DNA from: SHZL01 sp963815185
Lineage (GTDB): Bacteria > Pseudomonadota > Gammaproteobacteria > Xanthomonadales > SZUA-36
Direction: 5' to 3'
Assembly: GCA_963815185.1 (NCBI GenBank)
Contig: CAWFGC010000011.1
Coordinates: 62,001-126,000 of the forward strand
Length of the DNA: 64,000 nt
Shown here: piece after piece, positions 56,248 to 64,000 of the stretch
Layout of the letters: each line of letters opens with the position of its first letter
Position numbering within the stretch: the first letter of the stretch is position 1
Program-made: the position numbers and the translations under genes
The notes under the pieces: model-generated
Seen by the model: the letters and a program-made list of their open reading frames with translations, nothing else
Told to the model about the DNA's origin: nothing
The model's database searches: none

Positions 56248-57020
56248 GTGCATACCGCCACCTCGCGCACGCCAGCCGCTACCCCGTCAATCGGGGCTTC
56301 AGCAGCGGCATGCTCAGCATCGTGATGTTGTTTCTGCTTTCCCTCGCTGGGGCGGCCTGGGTCAGCATGGGAATTGTGGCCAAGGAACGCTGGCCCATAC
56401 GGTGGCTGGAACTCAATGGTTCCTTCAACCGGGTCAGCGCGGAGCAGCTTCGCAGCAGTTTGGCTCCATTGGTGAATGCAAGTTTCTTCGCTGTGGATTT
56501 GCAGGCTCTGAACAGAGTCGCGGCAAGGAATTCCTGGGTGGCCACCGTCAACGTGCAAAAAAGATGGCCGGACACGGTGATGGTGACAATCGAAGAGCAT
56601 GTGCCGGTCGCACACTGGAACAGCGGGCATTTGATCTCGACCCGCGGCCAGGTGTTTGCCACGGCCGAAGCGGATGAAATACAGGGTTTGCCGTGGCTCT
56701 ACGGCCCGGATGAACAGTTGGAGGCCGTGCTGGCGCATTGGACCCGGTTTAACAGCATGCTCGACTCAGCCGCGCTGGAGGTCGAGAAGCTGACTCTGGA
56801 CCAGCGCGGGGCATGGTCGGTGCAACTGAACAAGGGGACCCGGCTGTTCCTGGGCCGTGAAGATGCCGGTGAGCGCCTGGAGCGTTTGATGACCAGTTGG
56901 GAAACCTTGATGTTCGAGCGAGATCTGCCGCCGGTGCTGGTTGACCTCAGATACACCAACGGATTTGCGGTCCGTTGGCCAAAAGATGCCGCGGACTTTG
57001 CCGGGATTGACAAACCATGA
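56244..57020 (+). CDS. ftsQ: cell division protein FtsQ
   Basis: A 258-residue bitopic protein starting at GTG. A cytoplasmic tail of about 24 residues, one helix (SIVMLFLLSLAGAAWVSMGI), a POTRA domain (RWLELNGSFNRVSAEQLRSSL to QKRWPDTVMVTIEEHVPVAHW) and the FtsQ beta domain. FtsQ holds FtsB and FtsL in the divisome. It overlaps ddl and ftsA by four bases each. No frame problems seen. Confidence 0.93.
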   Translation: MSAYRHLAHASRYPVNRGFSSGMLSIVMLFLLSLAGAAWVSMGIVAKERWPIRWLELNGSFNRVSAEQLRSSLAPLVNASFFAVDLQALNRVAARNSWVATVNVQKRWPDTVMVTIEEHVPVAHWNSGHLISTRGQVFATAEADEIQGLPWLYGPDEQLEAVLAHWTRFNSMLDSAALEVEKLTLDQRGAWSVQLNKGTRLFLGREDAGERLERLMTSWETLMFERDLPPVLVDLRYTNGFAVRWPKDAADFAGIDKP

Positions 57021-58249
57021 TGCCAAGAAAAACAGAGAAATCAATGGTGGTGGGCCTGGATGTGGGCACTTCCAAGATTGTAGCCATCGTAGGTGAAATC
57101 CAGGCGGATGGATCGGTGGAGGTGATCGGACTGGGATCACATCCCTCGCGCGGCCTGAAGCGCGGCGTCATCGTTGACATGGCATCGACGGAGCTGGCCA
57201 TACAGCGCGCTGTCGAAGAAGCCGAGCTGATGGCCGGATGTGAAATTCATTCGGTGTTTGCCGGCATTTCCGGCAATCACATCGGCAGCCTCAATTCCGA
57301 TGGGACCGTAGCGATCAAGGACAAGGAAGTGTCGGAAGGCGATGTCGAGCGCGTACTGGATGCCGCCAGGGCTGTGCCGGTGGCGGCAGATCAGAAAATC
57401 CTGCACGTCCTGCCGCAGGAATATGTCATTGATAACCAGGATGGTATTCGCCAGCCGATAGGCATGGCTGGCGTCCGCCTGGAAGCACACGTTCATGTTG
57501 TAACCGCCGCGCTCAGCGCTACGCAGAACATCGGCAAATGTGTTGCCCGCTGCGGCCTCGTCATTGACGAACTGATCATGCAGCCCCTGGCAGCCAGTTA
57601 CTCAGTACTAACGGAGGATGAAAAGGACCTTGGTGTCTGTCTGGTGGATATTGGCGCCGGCACCACCGACATCGCCGTATTTACCGATGGTGCGATTCGC
57701 CACACCGCCTGTATTCCGATCGCGGGTGACCAGGTGACCAACGATATTGCAGTCGCATTGCGCACGCCAACTCAGCACGCAGAGGACATCAAGATCAAGT
57801 ATGCCTGCGCCCTGGAGCAACTGGCCCGCAACGACGAAACCATACAGGTACCCAGTGTCGGTGACCGGACTTCGCGCAGGTTGGCGCGCCAGACTTTGGC
57901 CCAGGTCGTAGAAGCCCGGTATCGCGAATTATTTTCACTGGTGTTGACGGAACTGCGGCGCAGCGGCCTGGAAAACATGGTAGCGGCCGGCCTGGTGATG
58001 ACCGGAGGGGCTTCCCGCATTGAAGGCGCCGAGGAACTGGCCGAAGAAATCTTCCATATGCCGGTGCGATTGGCGACTCCGCAGGGAGTGACCGGACTTG
58101 CAGATGTCGTATGCAACGCCATCCATGCCACGGGCGTGGGATTGTTGCTCTATGGCAGCCAGGCCGACAGCAACCGGTCGCTGCTGAAGACCGGCACTGG
58201 AGATACTTTTTTTGACCGCGTCCGCAGTTGGTTTCGCGGTGAATTTTGA
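57017..58249 (+). CDS. ftsA: cell division protein FtsA
   Basis: A 410-residue actin-like protein that ties FtsZ to the membrane. Phosphate 1 motif VVGLDVGTSKIVAIVG, the 1C domain (VDMASTELAIQRAVEEAELMAG), phosphate 2 CLVDIGAGTTDIAVF and the adenosine motif VMTGGASRIEGAEELAEE. The C-terminus FFDRVRSWFRGEF is the amphipathic membrane-binding helix. Frame intact. 127 bases separate it from ftsZ, the largest gap in this cluster after mraZ, with a ribosome binding site for ftsZ. Confidence 0.95.
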   Translation: MMPRKTEKSMVVGLDVGTSKIVAIVGEIQADGSVEVIGLGSHPSRGLKRGVIVDMASTELAIQRAVEEAELMAGCEIHSVFAGISGNHIGSLNSDGTVAIKDKEVSEGDVERVLDAARAVPVAADQKILHVLPQEYVIDNQDGIRQPIGMAGVRLEAHVHVVTAALSATQNIGKCVARCGLVIDELIMQPLAASYSVLTEDEKDLGVCLVDIGAGTTDIAVFTDGAIRHTACIPIAGDQVTNDIAVALRTPTQHAEDIKIKYACALEQLARNDETIQVPSVGDRTSRRLARQTLAQVVEARYRELFSLVLTELRRSGLENMVAAGLVMTGGASRIEGAEELAEEIFHMPVRLATPQGVTGLADVVCNAIHATGVGLLLYGSQADSNRSLLKTGTGDTFFDRVRSWFRGEF

Positions 58250-58376
58250 ATTAAGGAGCCTGTGTAATCAGAAGCACAGAAGCAATGAAGGACAGAAACC
58301 GCAAGAAGCGGACAACGAAATTTGCTTTGTTGCATCGGGTGACAGGAATAAACGGCGAGCGAGAGGAGAAGGAGTC

Positions 58377-59554
58377 ATGTTTGAGTTAGTGGAAAACTAC
58401 ACACCAAACGCCATGATCAAGGTGATCGGTGTCGGCGGCGGCGGTGGCAATGCCATAGCGCAGATGATCGAAGCCAAAATCGAGGGCGTGGAGTTCATTG
58501 CAGCGAACACGGATGCGCAGGCGCTGCGCCAGTTCAAGGGTAAAACGATCCTGCAAATCGGATCCAGTGTTACCAAGGGACTGGGTGCCGGAGCAAACCC
58601 GGAAGTCGGACGACAAGCGGCGCTGGAAGACCGCGACCGTATCATGGAGATGCTGGCCGGCGCAGACATGGTGTTCATTACCGCCGGTATGGGCGGGGGA
58701 ACTGGAACCGGTGCGGCGCCTGTTATTGCGCAGGCGGCCAAGGAAATGGGCATTCTGACGGTTGCCGTCGTGACCAAGCCGTTTCATTTCGAGGCCCGGC
58801 GCCGCATGGCGATTGCAGAGAAAGGAATCGAAGAATTGGGCGCTCATGTCGATTCGCTCATTACCATACCCAATTCAAAGCTGGCCGCTGTTCTCGGTGG
58901 GGAGACGCTGTTGTTGAACGCATTCAAAGCGGCCAATGATGTGCTGCAAGGAGCGGTGCAGGGTATCGCAGAGTTGATCACCCGCCCGGGCCTGATCAAC
59001 GTCGATTTTGCCGACGTGCGCACTGTCATGTCTGAAATGGGCATGGCGATGATGGGTTCGGGCCAGTCATCCGGTGACGATCGCGCCATCATGGCGGCTC
59101 AGGCTGCCACTGGCAGTCCCGCTGCTGGAGGACATCAATCTGTCCGGCGCCTGCGGCATCCTGGTCAACATTACGGCTGGGCCCAGCCTGACCATGAAGG
59201 AGTTCGAAGAAGTCGGCGGCACGGTTTCCGACCTGGCTTCCGAAGACGCCACGGTCGTCGATAGGAACGGTCATTGACCAGGATATGGGCGATGATCTGC
59301 GTGTGACCGTGGTGGCGACCGGCCTGGGTGCATCCAGACGCGTGAGCGCCACGCGCCCGAAACCCGTGCGGTTGGTTGCAAATGGCACCACCGGCCGCGC
59401 AGAGGCGGAGGTGCCGGAGTTTGCGGAAGGCGACAATGTGCAGTCGGATCGGGACCGCCGCCTGGCGCAAGCGGAAAGCAAGGATCTGTTCACCAGGCAA
59501 CGCGATATCGACTACCTGGACATTCCTTCCTTTTTGCGCAACCAGGCGGATTAG
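58377..59554 (+). CDS. ftsZ: cell division protein FtsZ (two frame breaks)
   Basis: The tubulin-like division GTPase. GTP site GMGGGTGTG (residues 105-112), an N-terminal IKVIGVGGGGGNAI and T7 loop NVDFADVRTVM are intact. The frame moves +1 near 59119 (run of three C) to LLEDINLSGACGILVNITAG and +1 again near 59260 to IGTVIDQDMGDDLRVTVVATG. The C-terminal peptide DIDYLDIPSFLRNQAD, which binds FtsA and ZipA, is in the last frame. Corrected length 391. AGGAGAAGGAG is a strong ribosome binding site. An essential gene in three frames points to sequence errors. Confidence 0.96.
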
Positions 59555-59585
59555 GGATTAGGAAGGGATTAGAGGAGGGATTAGG
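59548..59585 (+). repeat. imperfect GGATTAG repeats at the end of ftsZ
   Basis: GGATTAG occurs four times, the first overlapping the ftsZ stop codon, with spacers of 0, 4 and 6 bases. Function unknown. Confidence 0.6.
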
Positions 59586-59717
59586 ACAGTCACTTCGTGG
59601 AAAGAGGTTTTAGGAGGGCGGTGCCGGCAGCATGGAAGGGTTGCGAAGGTGTTCGGCACTGGATATCGATGTTAAAGCTGGAGGTCTGAAACTCAACAGG
59701 GATTAAGAGGTCTTAAA

Positions 59718-59775
59718 AGCGCCGGAACCGGTTGCCCATCGCTCGCCACCCTGGCAACTGGTTCCGGCGCTGTTT
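59718..59775 (+). terminator. hairpin terminator of the dcw cluster
   Basis: A 19-bp stem pairs AGCGCCGGAACCGGTTGCC (59718-59736) with GGCAACTGGTTCCGGCGCT (59753-59771), with a single G-T wobble and a 16-base loop, followed by GTTT. The T tract is short, so it may act as a weak terminator or 3'-end stabiliser. Confidence 0.6.
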
Positions 59776-59857
59776 CATACTCGTGACAGAAGCGTTACGC
59801 GCTTGTTAATATGTTGTTAAAATACAACAAAAGTGGCTGAAACGCCCACTTATCGCT

Positions 59858-59886
59858 GTGACGCGATGCGTGAGCTGTGCTAGTAT
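59858..59886 (+). promoter_or_regulatory. candidate lpxC promoter
   Basis: An extended -10, TGCTAGTAT (TAGTAT at 59881-59886), with GTGACG at a 17-base spacing as a partial -35. Transcription would start near 59893, giving a leader of about 30 bases. Confidence 0.5.
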
Positions 59887-59921
59887 GCCGCTGATTTTGC
59901 GGGCTTCGAGGAGTCCCGATA

Positions 59922-60833
59922 ATGATAAAACAACGCACCCTCAAGAACGTCATTCGCGCCACCGGCGTAGGCATTCACACAGGTCAAAAGGTGTTCATGA
60001 CCCTGCGGCCCGCGGCGGTGAATACCGGTATCATTTTCCGCCGTACCGATCTTGATCCGGTTATCGAAGTTCCTGCGTTTGCAACCCAGGTGGGCGATAC
60101 CAGCATGAACACAACTCTGGAGCGTGATGGGGTCAGGGTTTCCACCGTTGAACATCTGATGTCGGCATTTGCCGGGCTGGGAATCGACAATGCGTATGTC
60201 GATCTGAGTAACGCTGAAGTCCCAATCATGGACGGCAGCGCCGGACCGTTTGTTTTCCTTATCCAGTCAGCCGGCATAGACGAGCAGTCTGCCGCCAAAC
60301 GTTTCATCAGAATCGTGCAGACAGTAGAGGTGCGCAAGGACGACAAGTGGGCCAGACTGGACCCGCATGCCGGTTTCCGCGTCTCCTTCAAAATCGATTT
60401 CAATCACCCGGTTTTCAAATCGCACCAGTCCTATGCCTGCGTTGATTTTTCCACGACTTCATATCTAAAGGAAGTTGCCCGGGCGAGGACATTCGGGTTC
60501 ATGCGCGATATCGAAATGTTGCGTGAACGCAATCTGGTGCTGGGCGGAAGCATGGACAACGCGGTCGTGTTGGATAACTACCGGGTGCTGAATGAAAATG
60601 GATTGCGTTACGAAGATGAATTCGTCAAGCACAAAGTGCTCGATGTGATTGGCGATCTTTACCTGTTGGGCCATGGACTGATTGGTTCCTTTTCCGGCTA
60701 CAAGTCCGGGCATGAGTTGAATAATCTGTTGTTACGGGAATTACTGCTGCATCCTGCCAGTTGGGAAGAGGTTACTTTCGATGCCAAGGATATCGTTCCG
60801 GTGTCCTACGTGCATCCGGCCGAAGCTGTCTAG
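59922..60833 (+). CDS. lpxC: UDP-3-O-acyl-N-acetylglucosamine deacetylase LpxC
   Basis: A 303-residue zinc deacetylase, the first committed step of lipid A synthesis. Zinc ligands are His78 (STVEHLMSA), His237 and Asp241 (HKVLDVIGDLYLLG); the catalytic base Glu lies in the same STVEHL motif. Also conserved: LKNVIRATGVGIHTG, MDGSAGPFVFLI and HELNNLLL near the end. Its own promoter and a terminator separate it from ftsZ. The frame is intact. LpxC also confirms a Gram-negative host. Confidence 0.96.
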   Translation: MIKQRTLKNVIRATGVGIHTGQKVFMTLRPAAVNTGIIFRRTDLDPVIEVPAFATQVGDTSMNTTLERDGVRVSTVEHLMSAFAGLGIDNAYVDLSNAEVPIMDGSAGPFVFLIQSAGIDEQSAAKRFIRIVQTVEVRKDDKWARLDPHAGFRVSFKIDFNHPVFKSHQSYACVDFSTTSYLKEVARARTFGFMRDIEMLRERNLVLGGSMDNAVVLDNYRVLNENGLRYEDEFVKHKVLDVIGDLYLLGHGLIGSFSGYKSGHELNNLLLRELLLHPASWEEVTFDAKDIVPVSYVHPAEAV

Positions 60834-60836
60834 TGC

Positions 60837-60896
60837 GTCCTGTCACGCCTGCAGGGGCTCTGAAAGCGCCATATGAGGTTTGACAGGACACCGGCA
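60837..60896 (+). repeat. element after lpxC: 9-bp inverted repeat plus shared 34-base repeat (copy 2)
   Basis: GTCCTGTCA (60837-60845) and TGACAGGAC (60881-60889) are inverted repeats around a 35-base centre. The 34 bases at 60863-60896 match 13137-13170 (the gspH start) in 30 positions. A small dispersed element; function unknown. Confidence 0.6.
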
Positions 60897-61004
60897 CGAG
60901 CAAAATCTGGAGAAAATATTGCCGGCGCGCAACCGGTTAAAGCAAAGTCAGCGCCGTTTTTTGGCGGAAACCATGGTCCGGATGTTGCCGAATGTCAATA
61001 CGCT

Positions 61005-61436
61005 TCAGTCTTTTGCATCGTCAATGCTGTCCTTGGACAGGCGGGTCATGAGTTTGAGGGCGAGTTCGGCTGCCGGCGACAGCTGACGCCGGACCTTTTG
61101 TTCCACGGGTTCGGAGTTCAGGGGCGCGACCCGGATGTCGATATAACGTAAGTGGGCGTAGCCCGATGCCTGCAGGAAGCGAAGCATCTGTTCAGCCTGC
61201 ATGCGCAGGCGGGTTGCCCACGAAGCTGTGGGTGTCAACAGGACCAGCCGGTCCTGTCGCATCGCGGCAACCCGAAGTTGTGCGGCCACTTTTGGCCCGA
61301 TGTAATCGGCCAACAAGCGTTCCGCGCGAGCCAGGGATCTGGCATGGCGAAGCAGCACCGCAAGCGAGTGGGCTGAATCGGTCATCACATCGCCGACGAT
61401 TGCTGCGGTATCCCGAAGTTTAGGAGAACGAACCAT
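61005..61436 (-). CDS. dciA: DciA-type (DUF721) replicative helicase loader protein
   Basis: A 143-residue DUF721 protein. The KH-like domain spans about 25-110 (ARSLARAERLLADYIGPKVAAQLRVA, RLVLLTPTASWATRLRMQAEQMLRFL). DciA loads the DnaB helicase in bacteria that lack DnaC and its gene often lies between lpxC and secA, as here. It points opposite to lpxC and secA. Its start codon lies only two bases from that of the M23 peptidase gene, so the two divergent promoters must overlap the opposite coding regions. Confidence 0.85.
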   Translation of the reverse strand: MVRSPKLRDTAAIVGDVMTDSAHSLAVLLRHARSLARAERLLADYIGPKVAAQLRVAAMRQDRLVLLTPTASWATRLRMQAEQMLRFLQASGYAHLRYIDIRVAPLNSEPVEQKVRRQLSPAAELALKLMTRLSKDSIDDAKD

Positions 61437-61438
61437 TG

Positions 61439-62377
61439 ATGAAGCGTACTTCAGGCCAGCCCCTGATCGCCAGTGGAAACTGCATTGATTCCATGTTTTC
61501 CCTGTTCAGGAAACATTCGTTTTTGACCAGCTCAGTAGCTGTACTGGCCATGGTCACATGCTTTTATCTGGGCCGTGACTCGGTTTCCATGCCGAATGAT
61601 TTCCGCATGGCGGTCAACGGTTTGCAATTGGATATATTGCTCCAACAACGCGAAATTGACCGATTGGCACAGGTGAATCGGGGTAATATCAATGCCCTCG
61701 CCGCGCGTCTGGCGGAGTTGCAAGCTGCCTCAACGCGCATTGACGCCCTGGGTGAACGATTGGCGCAGATGGGTCAGCTCGCCCTGGATGAATTTGACTT
61801 CAATCAGGCAGCAGCGGTTGGCGGCCCGGCTGATCCGGAAACATTGACGGCGGCCAGTGAAAATGAATTGCGTTCGTCGATAGATTCGATGAGCCAAAAG
61901 CTGCACCGGCAGGCATCGCAGCTGGATGCGTTGCAGTCGTTGATGGTGAACCGGCAAGTGGAGAGTGACCTGACGCCCGCCGGTTGGCCGGTGCGTAAAG
62001 GCTGGATTTCGTCCCGCTACGGCGAGCGCAATGACCCATTTACCGGACAGCGAACGAAGCACAAGGGTCTGGATTTTGCTGGAACGCGCGGAACCGATGT
62101 GTTGAGTGTGGCCAGCGGGGTGGTCGTGTGGGCGGCCAATCGCACCGGTTTTGGCAAGACTGTCGAGATCGATCATGGCAATGGGTACGAAACCCGCTAT
62201 GCCCACAATGAAAGTCTGGAAGTAACGCCCGGAACCCATGTAACTGCCGGTCAGCCGATCGCAAAAATGGGCAGCACGGGCCGTTCTTCAGCGCCGCACG
62301 TGCATTTCGAGGTGTTACAGAATGGCGTCAGCGTAAATCCGGCAAAATTCGTCCAACAGATAAGCCATGCGAACTGA
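61439..62377 (+). CDS. M23-family peptidoglycan peptidase
   Basis: A 312-residue membrane-anchored endopeptidase. An N-terminal helix (TSSVAVLAMVTCFYLG), then a coiled coil of about 100 residues (LQLDILLQQREIDRLAQ), then an LytM/M23 domain (about 190-312) with the zinc motifs HKGLDF (HxxxD) and HVHFEV (HxH), so it should be active. It probably cuts peptide crosslinks in peptidoglycan. A peptidase of this type before secA is common in related genomes. The start could be ATG 61493 (MFSLFRKH) instead, which leaves room for a promoter. Confidence 0.88.
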   Translation: MKRTSGQPLIASGNCIDSMFSLFRKHSFLTSSVAVLAMVTCFYLGRDSVSMPNDFRMAVNGLQLDILLQQREIDRLAQVNRGNINALAARLAELQAASTRIDALGERLAQMGQLALDEFDFNQAAAVGGPADPETLTAASENELRSSIDSMSQKLHRQASQLDALQSLMVNRQVESDLTPAGWPVRKGWISSRYGERNDPFTGQRTKHKGLDFAGTRGTDVLSVASGVVVWAANRTGFGKTVEIDHGNGYETRYAHNESLEVTPGTHVTAGQPIAKMGSTGRSSAPHVHFEVLQNGVSVNPAKFVQQISHAN

Positions 62378-62538
62378 ACAACTGTCGGTTCGTTGCCAGT
62401 TTGTTAATGGCCTGTATTGAATTTCCACAGTCCGGCTTGCTAAAGCGGGGAATGACCCCACATTTCGCTACAACCAAACAGACCCTTTACTCCTGGTCGG
62501 AAGTCTGACTTTTTTACTGATTCCGGTACTTTACTCTG

Positions 62539-64000
62539 ATGCTGAACAAGCTGTTTACGAAAATACTTGGCAGCCGTAACGAACGGCTGATCAAGAAAAT
62601 GGGCAAAATAGTCGCGCAGATCAACGCCCTGGAACCAGGCGTTCAGGCGCTGAGCGATGCCGAGATCCGCGCCAAAACCGGCGAGTTGCGCCAGCGGCAT
62701 CAAAATGGGGAAGCGCTGGACAGTCTTCTGCCTGACGCGTTTGCACTGGTGCGGGAGGCATCGAAGCGCACACTGGGATTGCGGCATTTCGATGTGCAGA
62801 TGATCGGCGGCATTGTTTTGCACCGTGGCATGATTTCTGAAATGAAGACCGGCGAAGGTAAGACCTTGATGGCGACGCTGGCCGTTTATCTGAACTCACT
62901 GACTTCAAAGGGTGTTCACGTGGTGACGGTGAACGATTACCTCGCGCGCCGCGACGCGGAGTGGATGCGGCCGGTCTACGAGGCTTTGGGAATCACGGTT
63001 GGCATTGCAGTTCCGGGCATGACACCTGCCGACAAACGTGCTGCCTATGCTTGCGACGTGGTTTACGCCACCAATAATGAGCTGGGATTCGACTACCTGC
63101 GCGATAACATGGCTTTCACAGTCGATCAGAAGGTTCAGCGTGAGCGGTATTTCGCCATAGTCGATGAAGTGGATTCCATTCTGATCGATGAAGCCCGCAC
63201 ACCGTTGATCATTTCCGGGGCTGGCGACGATTCGCCACAGCTCTATGTCCGCATCAACCAGTTGATTCCCAGCTTGAAGCGGGCTGAAGTTGCCGCAGAC
63301 GATGAAGCGGAAGCAGGTGAAGGCGACTTCACCATCGATGAAAAACAAAAGCAGATCTACCTGACCGAAGACGGCATGAGTCTGGTGGAGAAACTGATGG
63401 TTCGATCCGGCCTGTTAAAGGAAGAGGATAGCCTGTACAACGCGCACAACCTCAATCTGGTGCATCACCTCAACGCCGCGCTAAGAGCACACCATCTGTT
63501 TCACAAGGATGTGGACTATATCGTCAAGGATGGGGAGGTGGTCATCGTCGATGAGTTTACCGGGCGCACATTGGCCGGCCGGCGCTGGTCGGAAGGGCTG
63601 CACCAGGCGATCGAAGCCAAAGAAGGCGTTCCCATCCAGAAAGAGAACCAGACCCTGGCATCGATCACGTTTCAGAATTATTTCCGACTCTACGAAAAGC
63701 TCAGTGGTATGACCGGCACGGCGGATACCGAGGCATACGAATTTCAATCGATCTATGGGCTGGAAGTCGTGGTCATTCCTACTCACATGCCGATGATCCG
63801 CATAGATCATGATGACCTGGTATTTCTCAAGGCGGATGCCAAGTACCAGGCTATCATCGAGGACATCAAGGACTGTGTCAAGCGGCGTCAACCGGTTCTG
63901 GTCGGAACTACCTCCATTGAGACCTCGGAACTGATTTCAGGGATGCTGAAGAAACAGCGCATCGCCCACGAAGTGCTCAACGCCAAGCAGCATGCCCGCG
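62539..64000 (+). CDS. secA: preprotein translocase ATPase SecA (3' partial)
   Basis: The motor of the Sec export pathway; the window ends after 487 residues of about 900. Seen: MLNKLFTKILGSRNERLIKKM, the Walker A region MISEMKTGEGKT, the DEVD box (AIVDEVDSILIDEARTPLIISG), the preprotein-crosslinking domain (about 225-370), VIVDEFTGRTLAGRRWSEGLHQAIEAKEG and the second nucleotide-binding domain start VLVGTTSIETSE. The frame is open to the window's end with no breaks. A 161-base gap without a clear ribosome binding site precedes it. Confidence 0.97.
   Translation, partial: MLNKLFTKILGSRNERLIKKMGKIVAQINALEPGVQALSDAEIRAKTGELRQRHQNGEALDSLLPDAFALVREASKRTLGLRHFDVQMIGGIVLHRGMISEMKTGEGKTLMATLAVYLNSLTSKGVHVVTVNDYLARRDAEWMRPVYEALGITVGIAVPGMTPADKRAAYACDVVYATNNELGFDYLRDNMAFTVDQKVQRERYFAIVDEVDSILIDEARTPLIISGAGDDSPQLYVRINQLIPSLKRAEVAADDEAEAGEGDFTIDEKQKQIYLTEDGMSLVEKLMVRSGLLKEEDSLYNAHNLNLVHHLNAALRAHHLFHKDVDYIVKDGEVVIVDEFTGRTLAGRRWSEGLHQAIEAKEGVPIQKENQTLASITFQNYFRLYEKLSGMTGTADTEAYEFQSIYGLEVVVIPTHMPMIRIDHDDLVFLKADAKYQAIIEDIKDCVKRRQPVLVGTTSIETSELISGMLKKQRIAHEVLNAKQHAR

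Larger units (their letters stand above)
59555..59921 (+). promoter_or_regulatory. ftsZ-lpxC intergenic region
   Basis: No gene in these 367 bases. They hold the GGATTAG repeats, a purine-rich stretch, a strong hairpin terminator (59718-59771), an AT-rich run (TTAATATGTTGTTAAAATAC) and the lpxC promoter, so lpxC is transcribed separately from the dcw cluster. Confidence 0.6.

Noticed and set aside
58212..58376. An N-terminal extension of FtsZ starting inside ftsA
   Set aside because: The frame is open there but the ribosome binding site AGGAGAAGGAG and the family start MFELVENY place the true start at 58377.

Overview
The window looks like a chromosomal segment of a gammaproteobacterium, most like the Xanthomonadales and their relatives. 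Four things point that way: a type II secretion operon in the order E-F-G-H-I-J-K-L-M-N-D with a lipoprotein secretin (the xps layout of Xanthomonas); a division and cell-wall (dcw) cluster that lacks murD; the order lpxC-dciA-M23 peptidase-secA; and the order glyA-nrdR-ribD-ribE-ribBX-ribH-nusB-thiL. Most of the window is core genome in tightly packed operons with ATGA, GTGA or TTGA start/stop overlaps.

Layout. 1-2729: a TonB energy-transduction module (ExbB, ExbD, TonB, TPR protein). 2726-9392: xerD, dsbC, purL and a membrane protein resembling exosortase-H-associated proteins. 9543-20565: the type II secretion operon. 20825-23420: a small NTF2-like lipoprotein and a 599-residue secreted protein of unknown function, ending at a strong terminator. 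23625-30398: a parvulin-type isomerase and a surface-glycan export cassette (Wzm/Wzt-type ABC transporter, two family 2 glycosyltransferases, a methyltransferase, an NAD-dependent sugar-nucleotide or epimerase-type protein). 30416-32092 (minus): ettA. 32390-39043: the glyA to thiL block carrying riboflavin synthesis. 39077-42071 (minus): dolP, yraN, lpoA; then rsmI and the RNase P RNA gene. 43455-43960: a hairpin-rich repeat mosaic. 44170-59554: the mraZ promoter and operator and the whole dcw cluster (mraZ, rsmH, ftsL, ftsI, murE, murF, mraY, ftsW, murG, murC, ddl, ftsQ, ftsA, ftsZ). 59922-64000: lpxC, dciA, an M23 peptidase and the first part of secA.

Reading-frame quality. At least 21 frame changes interrupt 16 genes, including essential ones (ftsZ, ftsW, murC, murG, rsmH, glyA, purL). 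Every one is a shift of +1, as if one extra base were present. Removing one base per break gives full-length proteins of normal size. This looks like insertion-biased sequencing error, not gene decay, so I annotate these as single genes and mark the break. Several apparent oddities (a MurC-Ddl fusion, a truncated GlyA start, split GspE, GspL and GspD) vanish once this is allowed for.

The points I judge biologically most interesting are the missing murD in the dcw cluster (suggesting the MurD2/MurL route known from Xanthomonas), a GspE without the usual four-cysteine motif, a RibB fused to a degenerate cyclohydrolase II domain (RibBX), a repeat that supplies the start codon of gspH, the secreted protein beside the secretion operon with an 18-bp direct repeat in its leader, and the dispersed hairpin elements near rnpB.
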